Below are positions 12,321 through 23,320 of a DNA stretch of 64,000 nucleotides, piece by piece; position 1 is the stretch's first letter, and each line of letters starts with the position of its first letter. The notes beneath the pieces are model-generated. The model did not search any database, was not told the origin of the DNA, and saw only the letters and a program-made list of their open reading frames with translations. Source of the DNA: Cryptomeria japonica (Eukaryota; Streptophyta; Pinopsida; Cupressales; Cupressaceae); contig NC_081414.1 in NCBI RefSeq assembly GCF_030272615.1, positions 526,921,137 through 526,985,136 on the forward strand, given 5' to 3'. Position numbers and translations under genes: made by a program.

Positions 12321-12675
12321 ATGATGAAGTTTGGCTTCAAACCAGTAGGGACTAATAGAAAAATCTTTTTCTGGCTTTGATGAAGGAGAGCTACTTCTCA
12401 GGGGGAGTAGTTGGTTGAATGTTATGTTTTGAATTCTTAACTGCTTTGGCATTTGATGTCAAAGGGGGAGAGATATCTATGGAAAAACATTATACCTTAA
12501 GGGAGAGATATACTTTTTGGATATATGTATTTTTGGTTTTGGTTTCTGATCCTGTTATAAAACTTTGTATTGATCTATCTTTGGGAGATTGTTGGTTTAT
12601 TGGTTTTTGGCATTCTGTTTTTGGCACTTAGATGTTTTTCCATCTAGTGTTGCCATCAATGTCAAAGGGGGAGAT
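12321..12675 (+). other. 3' noncoding region of F with three polypurine tracts
   Basis: Purine tracts containing GGGGGAG occur at 12401-12407, 12461-12470 and 12664-12675; the last abuts the 3' LTR and is the functional PPT by position. Repeated PPT-like motifs upstream of the 3' LTR are a recognised trait of the Sirevirus branch of Copia. The short ORF here (12419-12631) has no recognisable feature and is not called a gene. Confidence 0.75.
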
Positions 12676-13818
12676 TGTTGGTATTATGGATGACTTTGTC
12701 ATGTGTTGCATTGGTTTTGTCATTGATGTCAACACTTATCTTCTTGGAGGTCTACATTGTTGATTTGGCACTATGGTTATATTGGTTTATTGTTGAACTG
12801 ACATATTATGTTCACCGGTATGGTTAGTGACTTATGCACAGTAACCAGTATGTGTTTACCAGCAGGATATATGGTTCACCGGCAGCGATGATGACTTGTT
12901 ATCATCTAGAGATCATTTGGTTATGTTGAAGACACAGATTGGAAGTTTGGATTTGGTGTTTTGTTTATTGGTCTAATCGGGTTGACAAATTTGTCTTAAC
13001 TGGCAGATAGGTCTAGGTTTTGGACTGGTACATGATATCTATTTCAGATCAGCATGACACATTATGGAGATGGTTTATTGATTGGATAATATGGTAAATG
13101 TATTGAGCCGACATGTTGTATAACATCAAGACTTATTTGTAATTAATTTTAATTGTAATATCTTTAGTGAGCCGACCTATACATTTGCTCTTAGGTTTTG
13201 TATATATGATTGTAAGATCTTATTGAAGATCATATGTGGTATGAGTCTGTTCGAATATTGAAGAGTGAAAATAAGAAGATCCTTGTCTGAATCACGCAGA
13301 CATTATTTGAAGGTTGAAGGAAGGTTATGAAGGTGCTTGACACTCATGTTCAGAGCTTAAACCGGTACTGAATCCAACATTGTAGATGCTATTTTGAGCA
13401 GTACATTATCATTGGACTTAACCATCCAATTGTAGTCAATGTGACTCCTATTTTGTGATTGAGCAGTGAGCTCTAGGCGGTTGGCCTTTCTGCATGTGCA
13501 AACCCCATTTGTATACACTTACTATCTGAAATAGTATCATCTGATTATGGGTAAGGTTTCCCACCGTGGTTTTTCCCTTACCGGGTTTCCACGTCAAAAT
13601 CTTTGTGTCATATGTTGTGGATGTTGTTTCTCTTTATGTTTCATGCATTAAGTTAAACCGGTACTACTATAACTGTTAATCTGTTTTACTAGCACTTAAG
13701 TTTGGTTTACCAGCACTAAGTTTAAGTTGGAATAATTTGCATTTGGATTAAAATTTATTGACAACTAGTTTACAACTGATTCACCCCCCCTCTCAGCTGT
13801 CCTTCTCGGTTCCTAACA
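12676..13818 (+). repeat. 3' LTR of Copia F
   Basis: It aligns with 6977-8127 along its whole length (1,143 versus 1,151 bp). It differs by scattered substitutions, many of them C/T or G/A, and by a shorter C-run near the 3' end. It ends in TTCCTAACA and is followed by the target duplication catat. Confidence 0.93.
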
Positions 13819-13823
13819 CATAT

Positions 13824-15224
13824 ATAGACAAGTACAGGGGCCTCTTTACTTACACACGGATAGGTGTTATTTGATTCTGGCGTCACATTTTTAACGAGCT
13901 CATGGAGTTCACTTGGCGACCGTTTTTGGACAGTGAGGCATGGAGGGAGGATTGGCAGCTGCATTGGGCTAGAGTGGAGATGCGGCTCTCTGGTCGATCC
14001 ATTTAAATTATGGAGTATTATGCCCCTTATAGGGTAGGTAGACAATTCATCTTAGTACATGATATAGTGGGGTAAATACCATTATATCCTCGGATGACAT
14101 GAGAGGTGAGGATTTGGGGCCCAACTGTGAGTCTATTGGAGGGGAGAACCAGCTTCCAGACAACACTGTATTTTGTTTAGGATGAGCGGAGGGGAGCGGG
14201 AGAGGATCCAGGGACTACTGGAGGTTATAGGAGCTAGCGGGAGGGACATTTTCTAGTGCATCTCACCATTCTTGGAGTTTTTTAGAATGATGAGCTACAA
14301 CCGATAGTGGATGAGGTGGTCGATAGAGAGGAGGATGCACCCGATGAGAGGGTTTTGGCGGGAGCAGGGAGGGGTGTTGGTGGGCAGCAGAGTGGGGTGT
14401 GGGTGGTATGGAGGAGAGAGGCTGAGGCGGTGCAAGGACATGCAGCAACACCAGTGATAAGGGAGGCAGCCGGGGGAGGGGAGGGTGGTGCAGATGAGGT
14501 CATACCCATGGATATACCATAGGTACAGGTATAGGGTGCAAGGCCAGAGGTTGGAGGAGGAGTAGCACAGGTCAATTTTGGTAGGCTCTTACAACAGAGA
14601 GATGCCACCCAGGTGAGGTTACACATGCTCAAGGATTAGGTGCAAATCAAGAGAGTGAGGAGAGAGAGCCTGGAGGAAGAGGTTGGGCGGTTGCAATGGG
14701 AGATGGGGGATTTGACAGAGAGCCTCCAGACAATGAGGATGGAGGTGGATGATCTGAGGAGGGATAGGGAGGAGTTGGAACAGATTTTGGAGGAGGTCAG
14801 GTCAGGGACCGCCATTGGGGCATTACAAGATGAGGAGCTGGAGGGGTGGCGAGTCAAGGTGCACAAGGCAGACGTAGATGCTAAACACCTATGGGGGGAG
14901 AGGGATGCAACACAATGGATGTTGGTCCCTACAGGGCTTGGGAAAATGTACTCAGACATGATGCAACAAAGGGAGAGGGCGGAGAGGACAAGTTGAGAGG
15001 TGGCCTATTACAGGGGATTGTACCACGAGGTGGTACCAGAAGAGCAACGATTAGCCTTGTACACTGAGAGTGTACACTCGCATAGGACACACAACCAGTG
15101 GCCCACACAGAGCCAACAGACAGGTGGATCGGTGGATTTCAGGCCACCTAGATCAAGGGGAGCAGGAGGAGCCAGGGGAGGAGGTGATAAGGAGGGGGTT
15201 GGGGAGACAGGTGGAGAGAGCTAG
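13824..15224 (+). pseudogene. Plant-mobile-domain protein, C-terminal part with coiled coil, antisense ORF of element B
   Basis: The mobile-domain frame resumes after Copia F with KYRGLFTYTRIGV and FWRHIFNELMEFTWRPF, a segment typical of the C-terminal half of PMD proteins in plant transposons. A low-complexity stretch follows (about 14300-14520), then a heptad-rich coiled coil at 14640-14996 (EEEVGRLQWEMGDLTESL...), and a Gly/Arg-rich tail ending at 15224. Stops near 13870, 14005, 14072 and 14180 and several shifts show it is inactive. The coding strand is opposite to B gag-pol. Confidence 0.7.
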
Positions 15225-15298
15225 CTCCATTTTGGCTAATGTGTTATTTTTGGCCCTTCGAGGTGATCATTGTATTATGACAAACATATTCATTTTTG

Positions 15299-15326
15299 AA
15301 ATATATATATATATATATATATATAT
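15299..15326. repeat. (TA)n microsatellite
   Basis: An alternating TA run of about 27 bases lies just after the mobile-domain ORF. Confidence 0.95.
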
Positions 15327-15654
15327 GATTTTTGGCGGTGGTTATACATGCATTTATGATGAACTCTTTTTTTTTTCCGATGTGATGCATGGATGATGAT
15401 TATGGATGTATTGTGCTAACCTATTTGTGATGCAGGATGGATGCTTATTTATATATTCTTATGATGTGTTACTGACATGTTCATGGATGCAAGATGGATG
15501 CATGTGCATGTGTGTATGATATGTTATGGATGCAGGATGATTAATTATGTGGGTGCATATGTTTTTGAGATGTTTTGATGTGTATATATGTTGTATATGA
15601 GTATGTTTAATGTATAATAGATATGATGATGTGAGAAAATGAATATGCAATGTA

Positions 15655-16130
15655 ATGATAAATGTGGATGCAAATGATTAATTAACAATACAATCGAAGT
15701 GATAAATCAATCTAAATGAGTAATAAATGCAATCTAAATCAGTGATAAATGTAATCTAAATGGAAAATAAATGATAAATGCAATGCAATCTACATGGATA
15801 ATGAAATCTAAATGATTAATGGATAATGTGATCTAAATGAATGATGAAATGAATGAATAATGCAATGTAAATTAATGATTAATGCAAGATGAACGATGAA
15901 TGTAATCTAAATGGATAATGTCATCTAAATGAATAATGCAATGAAATGAATGGATAATGCAATCTAAATGATGTAACTTAAATGAATGATATATGCAAGA
16001 TGAGTGTAAATGAATGAGAAATGTAATCACGAAAATAAATGCAATGCAATCTATATGGATAGTGCAATCTAAGTGGTTAATGCAATGGATAATGTAACCT
16101 AAATGAGTAATGGAAAATGTTTTTGTGAAT
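15655..16130. repeat. Degenerate tandem array in the 3' region of element B
   Basis: About 470 bases are built from variants of short units such as aatctaaatgaataatgcaa, with the words ATCTAAATG, GATAATG and AATGCAAT recurring every 10-25 bases. No coding signal is present. Variable tandem repeats between pol and the 3' LTR are known in Tat/Ogre elements. The preceding stretch 15327-15654 is a looser mix of ATG-rich words such as gatgcaggatgga. Confidence 0.8.
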
Positions 16131-17331
16131 ATGTCGATAATAATACAATGACCTTAGATAGAAATAGAAAAATAGGAGGAAATAAATGAAGACTCTGCGG
16201 GGTTATTAGGTGAGGGGAATTAGGAATTTATGGAATTATGTGGAGAGTTGTGCACAGAATATGTGAAGAGCCAACCTAGTTTTCATATTTCCCTAGGTAA
16301 CCCACACCACTAGTTATAGGAACAAGGATGCTATGAGAAACCCTAGGCGTGGACTAACTCATAGTCAAGCAGGAATTCCTTACACAAAGCTATGCAAGTG
16401 TTCAGAAACATTGATACAAAGTTGTGGGTACATGCAAGGAAACCCTCAAACACATCGATATCCATTGTACACGACAAGGTAAGTGTTGATAAACACTAGT
16501 ACCAGGTCATCGGTTCATACAAGAGAGATCCAAAACATGCCATGCCATGAAAATATGCCCCAGTATGCACCTATCATAAATATACCTAGATATGGAAGAT
16601 CTGGGTAGTCGTAGATAGAAGCAGTCGTAGGACAAAAGATGCAAATGAAAATCCAAGAAATCAAACAAGTTACCCATACATAATCAACTGATGTCTCTTG
16701 CCAAGAGTAGGATTAGGATGAAAGATTAAACTGCCAAGCAAGGGAAGGATTCATCCCAAGGGCAAAGGATGGGGTGGGTGCAATTGACTAGGCAAATGAC
16801 CAGATGAGCATGAGGACTAACCTGTAGATGTAGGACTAACATCTAGACTTGATGAAGCTCACATAGAGGCACAAGCTCAGTAAATGGGGGGCAAAAGCTC
16901 AACTTGATGGGATAAAGCTCAGTCTGATGGGGTGATCCTTATTTATTATTTGGGAAAAGAATCATCATCATATGAGTGATTATGTTGTGAGGAGTGTGAG
17001 CGAGTAGGCGAGTGATGAATGCTTTGGTAGAAGGATTGAATAGCAATTAACATGGATATCTGGTGGATAAGTGGTGGGGAGAAAGTCTGTCTTGATAGAC
17101 GATGGATCCCGATTATTTACCTTGGCACCTGCATGCAGGTTTTCACCAAGGTACTTACCCATAGCACCACAAAGTGGTTTTCACTAATCGACGAAATGAT
17201 TTTTCTTGACTTTTTCCTTTTTTTCATTTTTTTTATTTGAATCTTTCTTAGTTTTTTTTGTTTGTTTTTTTAATTTTTATTTTATTTTTTAGAATTTTTC
17301 AATTTTAAGACAATTGATGACCTTTTGAGGA
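16131..17331 (-). other. Noncoding 3' region of element B, downstream of pol
   Basis: This stretch lies between the integrase stop and the tandem array. I see no ORF with protein features. There are small direct repeats (agctca...gatggg, about 16855-16935) and a T-rich tract at 17205-17300. It may include the end of the antisense unit or its promoter, but nothing in the sequence decides that. Confidence 0.5.
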
Positions 17332-20300
17332 CTAGGCATAGAACCTTTTTAGGTGCATGATGTTCATTGGCTCATCCAAGGGATCTCCTTTAGGAGTAGC
17401 CAACTGATATGCCGCTGATCCATACTTTGTTGTGATCACATATGGTCCAAGCCAATTAGGCTCAAACTTGCCTTTATTCTCTCTTTCTTGAAGGTTTCTC
17501 TGATTTTCCATGAGGACAAGGTCACCAACTTCAAATTCTCGGGTTCTAACCTTCTTGTGGTAACTCAAGAGTAGGCGATTTTGATATACTTGGAGATGGT
17601 TTAAGGCCTTGAGGCGCCTTTCCTCCAACAATTCTAGCTCTTGCAGTCTAACAACTTAGTATTCCTCATCTGGGAGGATATTCTGTAGCGACACCCTTAG
17701 GGAGGGGATCTCGATCTCTATCTCAAGAGGGAGGATGACTTTAGAGCCAAAGACAAGGGAATATGGAGTGGCGCCTGTGGGGGTGCGGATGGAGGTACGG
17801 TAAGCCCATAGAGCAGGATGGAGATGGAAGTGCCAGTCACGGCCAGCTTTATTGACTGCCTTTTTAAGAATTTTTCTTCAGGTTTTGTTAGAAGCCTCAG
17901 CTTGACCATTACCTTGCGGGTAGTAGGGAGTGGAGAAGCGGTGTTGGATATCAAATTTCTTACAGAGTTCTTTAACATCCTAATTTTTCAATGGTCTGTC
18001 GTTATTTGTGATGATAACTTTGGGGATTCCATATCGATAGATCAAATAGTTTAGAATTAATTTAGAGATATGTTTACTAGTGGTGAAGGTAAGGGGAATG
18101 ACCTCCACCCACTTAGTGAAGTATTTAGTGGTGGTAATGATGAATTTATGACCATTGGAGGATGCAGGTTGGATTTTCCCAATGAGATCGAGCCCCCACT
18201 GTGAGAAGGGCCAGGGTGTAATGAATGGTTGCAATTCTTGTGATGGAGCATGGATTTTTTCACCATGTTTCTGGCAAGGGATACATTTCTTCACATAATT
18301 GTATGCATCTACTTCCATTGTAGGCCAGTAGTATCCTATTTGCAAGAGCTTTTTAGCCAAAGTGAGACCACTTGAGTGTGCCCCATAGATACCTTCGTGT
18401 ACTTCATGTAGTGCCCATTTAACCTCTTGTTTGACTAAACACCTGAGGAGGGAACCATCAAAATACCTTCTGAACAGGGTGTCTCCAAGGATAATATAAT
18501 GAGCACATCAGCGGATGAAGGTTTGTTGTTGGGTTTTGGTAAAGTGTGGGGGAATAGTGTTATCTCTTAGGTAAGCAAAGGTTTCTTGATACCAGGAGGA
18601 TTTGGGACCAACGAGTACGCACACCATTTCAGACTCTGGTAAATTATATGCCAGTATGAAAAGTTTCTCAACCAAGAACTCACAATTCCGACTATGTGTC
18701 GGCATCTGAAGAAGGGAGTCAATAGTGGCCATTGCATCTGCAACTATGTTGTTTGTACGTGGAATCTGATCAAACTTGATTGATGTAAAATTTTGCTTGA
18801 GGTCTTCAACCATACTGTGATAGGGAAGAATCTTGTCATCTTTTGTTTTATACTCATCATTGACTTTTGTAATGACAAGTTGGGAATCACCATAGAAATG
18901 TAATTCCAATATCTTCCATTGGATAGCCAGGCGTAGTCCAGTAATAAGCGGTTCATATTCTACAATGTTGTTGGTGCATGCAAAGGCTATCTTGTATGAC
19001 TTAGGGATGCAATCTCCTTGAGGTGTGATCAACAGTATTCCTACCCCCAATATGTTTTGGGTGCAAGAGCCATCGAAGTACAACTGCCATGTGGATGATG
19101 TGGTGATAGTCATTATAAACTCATCTGGAAATTCTATAAGGATCGGATGGTCACCTGGAAGTGGAGCATCGGCCAACTAGTTTGTTATTACTTGTCCTTT
19201 GATTGCTTTTTTGTGCACATAGTCAATGTCAAATTTACTTAACAACATGATCCATTTAGCAGATCTGTCAGTGAGAGCAGCCTTTGATAAGAGGTATTAG
19301 ATGGGGTCGGTCTTAGCAATCAATTTTGTTTTTTTGTTAAGCATGTAGTGTCAGAGCTTTTGTGTATTAAGCATGCTCTTTCAATAAGGGTGTAATTGAG
19401 CTCATACCCTATTAAGGTGTGACTAATGTAGTATATAGCATTCTCTTTTCCTTGATCATCTATCTATGCCAATAATGCCCCTAATGCCACTGAAGTAGCA
19501 GATATGTACAAAAGAAGTGGCTTTCTTGGAATAGGAGGCATAAGAATTGGAGGTGATGCAAGATATTCCTTGAGTTTCTCAAAAGCCTTTAGACACAAGC
19601 AATCCCATTTGAATTTTTTGTCCTTGCGTAATAGGTGCGCAAATGGATGGCATTTATCTGCAAGTTGTGAGATGAAGCATCTAATAGATTGAAGTTTTCC
19701 TTGGAGGTTGCACACCTATCTAAGGGTCTTCAGGGGAGGCATTTCCATGATAGATTTCACCTTTGTAGGATAAACCTCTATGCCTCTATGGGAAACGATG
19801 AAGCCTAGCAGTTTTCCCGATGTGACACCAAAGACACATTTCTTAGGATTGAGGCGCAGATTGAATTTTTCCAATCTTTCAAAAAATTGCCTTAAGATAG
19901 GTATGTGCTCATGTCTTGTCTTGGATTTTCCTAGAAGATCATCCACATAGTCCTACATGATTTTGTGCAAGTGTTCATGGAAAATTATTGTCACTGCACG
20001 TTGATATGTAGCTTTGGCGTTCTTGAGACCAAAAGGTATGACTTGGTAACAAAAGGTGCCCCATGGTGTTGTGAATGTTGTTTTGTGTTGGTCTTCCTTA
20101 GTGATCTTGATCTGATTGTATCCATAAAATCCATCCATAAGTGATAGCATCTCATGTCTCGCTGTGAGGTCTACAATCATGTCTATGTTGGGGAGCGTAA
20201 AATCATCCTTAGGGCAAGCTTTATTCAAATGTCGGACATTAGTACAAATATGGATGCCCCCAGCAGCTTTGCTGACAAGTACAATGTTGGATACCCATTC

Positions 20301-22083
20301 AAGGTAGTCTATTGGTTTGATGAATCATGCATCCAACATCTTTTGAAGTCCTACTTTGACTAGGAGTACAATATGTGGATGCATCTTGCGTAACTTCTGC
20401 TTTATTGGTTTTGCATTTGGACGAACAACAAGATTGTGAACTACCAAGTCGGTATTTAGGCCTTGCATGTTAGCATATGACCAGGCGAAGTTGATTTTTG
20501 TTTCTATGAGGAAATTGATGAAGTCCTGTCTCTCTTGATCCACCAGGGACTTGGCGATGAGCATGTTCTTTGGAGTGTCTTTGGTGCCCATATTGATACT
20601 ATTTGTTTCCTCTATCAGTAAAGTTGACCTATCCTGCTGAGGAGGAACAATGGTAGGGAGGTCAAGTCCCTCATCCTCAAGTGCCTGATCTAGGTTTTCA
20701 CTTTTGGATAAGCTATTTTTTTTCTTTTTCATCATCCAAAGGTGCCTCAAGGAGGTTTTAACCTAGGAAATCATGGTTTTTCTTTTTGTAATATTTTTTG
20801 CGACTAAGGGCATTGACCTGACTACCAAAGTATCCTTTTTCATGTAACTGAATCCCATGAACTCTGTTGCAGTCTTCCAAATTATGAATAGTCAGGAGAG
20901 TCATGAGAGCATTGTCATTGGCACAGACATCTAAAGCAGGTTTCTCTCGTTGGCCCCAATCTATAAGTTCAAGATGGACAAGTTGTAGCTCATGCAGGAT
21001 GGGAGGGGTTATGGGAGTGATGGTGTTGACATGGGTGTCAAATAAGATGACATATTTGTATTCAAAAGGCATTTCATGGAACTCCTCTTCATCAAAGTCT
21101 TCGAATCCAAAGAAGGACTTGAAGGGGCACTAGTGATAGTGATCTTAGGTATTGGAGTATAACCCAAGCCCCTATTATACTTGTAAGAGATGGGATTTAT
21201 TGGTGCTTTTATTCATTTCTCTTCCGGTCCCAGGCCATGTCTTTTGTAACCAATCTTATCTACTATAGGTGATGCCTTTGGATATATTTTCTTAGGTATT
21301 TTTATTGGATATTCATCTTCTTCCTGGTACAACCATGAAGACACACATGTCTCAAGACTCTCCTCATCAAGTGGACCCCATTGTTTGAAGGTGGTATCTG
21401 TACATTGTATAACAGGTTTTTTATCCCTTTTTATTTCTTTTGGCTTGCCAAATGACTTGGGAGACAAGGGGAGATTACCTATTAATAAGACATCCTCGAG
21501 TTTGTATTCTCCGCAACCATTATCCAGGATTTTAACTTTGGGCTCTACTTGGGATGAGGTGGAGGCAACATTTGATGCATCAGGTGGAGGAGTTGGAGAG
21601 GGTCTATTTAATGGGAAATGATATGGATGTTTCCCCTCTAAGAGCTTGCCATATTGAAAGGGTTGTGGATCACCTTTGATAGTGAGCTCTCTTCCATTGA
21701 AGGGGAATTTGATGCATTGATGATAAGTGGAAGGGATGGCTTGAAGGGAATGAATCCACGGTCATCCGAGGAGGATGTTATAAGGGAGATCAAGATTCAG
21801 GACTTGGCAAGGGGTCTCAATTGTAATAGGGCCCACTTGAAGAGGCAAAGTGATCATTCCTTTAGAAACCCTTTATGCATCATCATAAGCTTTTATTGTG
21901 ATTCTTCCGAACGTATCTACGAGGTCCTCAGAAAATCCCAATTGCTTTATTAAGTTGTATGTACAAAGATTGAGTCTAGATCCACTATCTATCAAGATGC
22001 ATTTAACCTTGTGTTTCTGGATGAGGGCTTCAATATGCAATGGTTTGTTATGGTCTTCTTCTGTAGGAGCGTCATTGGAGGTG
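17332..22083 (-). pseudogene. Tat-type pol of element B: protease, G-patch, RT, RNase H, aRNase H, integrase
   Basis: Read right to left. The protease has ILIDSGSRLNLC (near 21990) and a later ILLGWPWIH-type flap. The G-patch has [13 protein letters not shown] and RGLGYTP (about 21170-21260). RT runs from about 20350 to 19720, with a YVDD active site near 19940, followed by RNase H to about 19200. A second, archaeal-type RNase H at 18508-19176 has WQLYFDGSCT and NNIVEYEPLITGL. The integrase has a zinc site (HEVHEGIYGAHS, CIPCQKHG, near 18290-18410), a core with WGLDLIGKI, and a C-terminal region to the stop at 17332. In-frame stops and at least one frameshift near 19300 disable it. The 5' end is cut by element C at 22084-22088, and the frame continues into 43124. 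Confidence 0.92.
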
Positions 22084-22088
22084 AACAC

Positions 22089-22965
22089 TATTGGAATTGA
22101 AGGAATCCAAGAACACTGAAGGGGGGGTGAATTAGTGTTTTTCCAGTAGTGTAAGTTTATACCTTATTATAACATACACATATAAACAGGTAAATGAAGA
22201 AACATATAACATGAAGTAAATAAACCAACCACATGAATGAACACCATAACACACTAAATTTTATACGTGGAAAACCTCAAAGAGGAAAAACCACAGTGGG
22301 ATTTGTGACCCACAATATCAATTCACTGGCCATATGAAAGATATTACATAGCATGGGGGCCTACACATGTAGGAAGGCACACTACCTAGAGCACATTTCT
22401 CAACACAAAAGAGTCTCACTAACTACAAGATTTTGCTAAGATAAAACAGTAATGGTGAACTCACAAAATGCATCTGCAATGCCAAAAAGAGTTCTAGTTA
22501 TAACTTTGTTCTGTACCGGTTCATAAACCCTAAAACCTTTTACTGGTATCTCCTTTCCTCAAAGAATGTTTTACAAACCATTTACTGATCATTGCATGAT
22601 ATAAATTTTGCATACAAATGACCTACATACATATCCTTTGCATCACACTATTCTACTTCCTTTTTCTATATCAAAATGACTTAATAAACTGACTTATATA
22701 CCCTTTACAAACAATATGCCTTATGTCGGCTTACAATACATTATAAAAGATATTCAATGTCAGCCCTATACAATAATTACAAAATGATTTTACAAATAAA
22801 ACCTTTCGGATCCCAAACTAATGTCGGCTTCACTAAAGTGTTGGATGTCGGTGTCGGTGATGACCCTGAATACTCCAATGTCGGTATCTGTCGGTATATG
22901 CCTTCTACAAAATCTTGTTATCATCAATGACAACATATGAATCCAATGAGTGTCAATTGCCAATA
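22089..22965 (-). repeat. 3' LTR of element C
   Basis: This 877-bp LTR corresponds to 42222-43118. Its ends have mutated: the left reads TATTGGAATT instead of TGTTGGAATT, and the right ends CCAATA rather than CCAACA. It has a TATA-like box on the minus strand at 22691-22700, and a block at about 22355-22403 similar to the F and E LTRs. Confidence 0.92.
22691..22700 (-). promoter_or_regulatory. Candidate TATA box in the C LTR
   Basis: The minus strand reads TATATAAGTC, about 265 bases into the LTR from its 5' end. The same sequence is at 42825-42834 in the other LTR. Assignment is by motif and position only. Confidence 0.5.
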
Positions 22966-23320
22966 ATCTCCCCCTTTGGAATTGATGGCAACACTCATGT
23001 GAAGAATGGATTCCCTGTCGATTCAACTGAAACTGAAACATGCTCCCCCTGAGCTAATTGACTATGTTTGCAATATACTCTCTGTCTGATATCTTCCCCC
23101 TAGGATTATATACATATTTTTCACATAGATATCCTCCCCCTTTGGCATCAATTCCAAAGAATGGTGAAATAATTGTTAGGAATCTGTGCAAAAGAATGAA
23201 TAATTATAGATTACTTACTGGAGCTTGACCAATTTCAAGATTTATGGATAATCTTTTTCTAGTAACTATATATAGGTATCCAAACGAGTTTTGAATGTTC
23301 CAGATATGGATACAAGTCCA
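22966..23320 (-). other. 3' noncoding region of C with several polypurine tracts
   Basis: Complementary purine tracts appear as ctccccct-type runs at 22968-22980, 23042-23050, 23094-23103 and 23134-23146. The first abuts the LTR and is the likely PPT. The multi-PPT layout matches that of F, H and E. Confidence 0.7.

Larger units (their letters stand above)
6977..13818 (+). mobile_element. Copia LTR retrotransposon F, full length
   Basis: Both LTRs are present (6977-8127 and 12676-13818), flanked by a perfect 5-bp duplication, catat at 6972-6976 and 13819-13823. Its Met-tRNA primer site, gag-pol and three purine tracts are in the expected order on the plus strand. It lies inside the mobile-domain ORF of B, whose frame continues on both sides. 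The polyprotein has several stops and shifts, so this copy is not autonomous now, but it is structurally complete. Its LTR shares a block with elements C and E. Confidence 0.95.

Noticed and set aside
13770-14632. Ser/Pro-rich minus-strand ORFs opposite the mobile-domain ORF
   Set aside because: They are shadows of the GC-rich plus-strand coding sequence.
15655-16130. Possible CRISPR-like array
   Set aside because: Repeats are short, variable and contiguous with no unique spacers; it is a plant tandem array.
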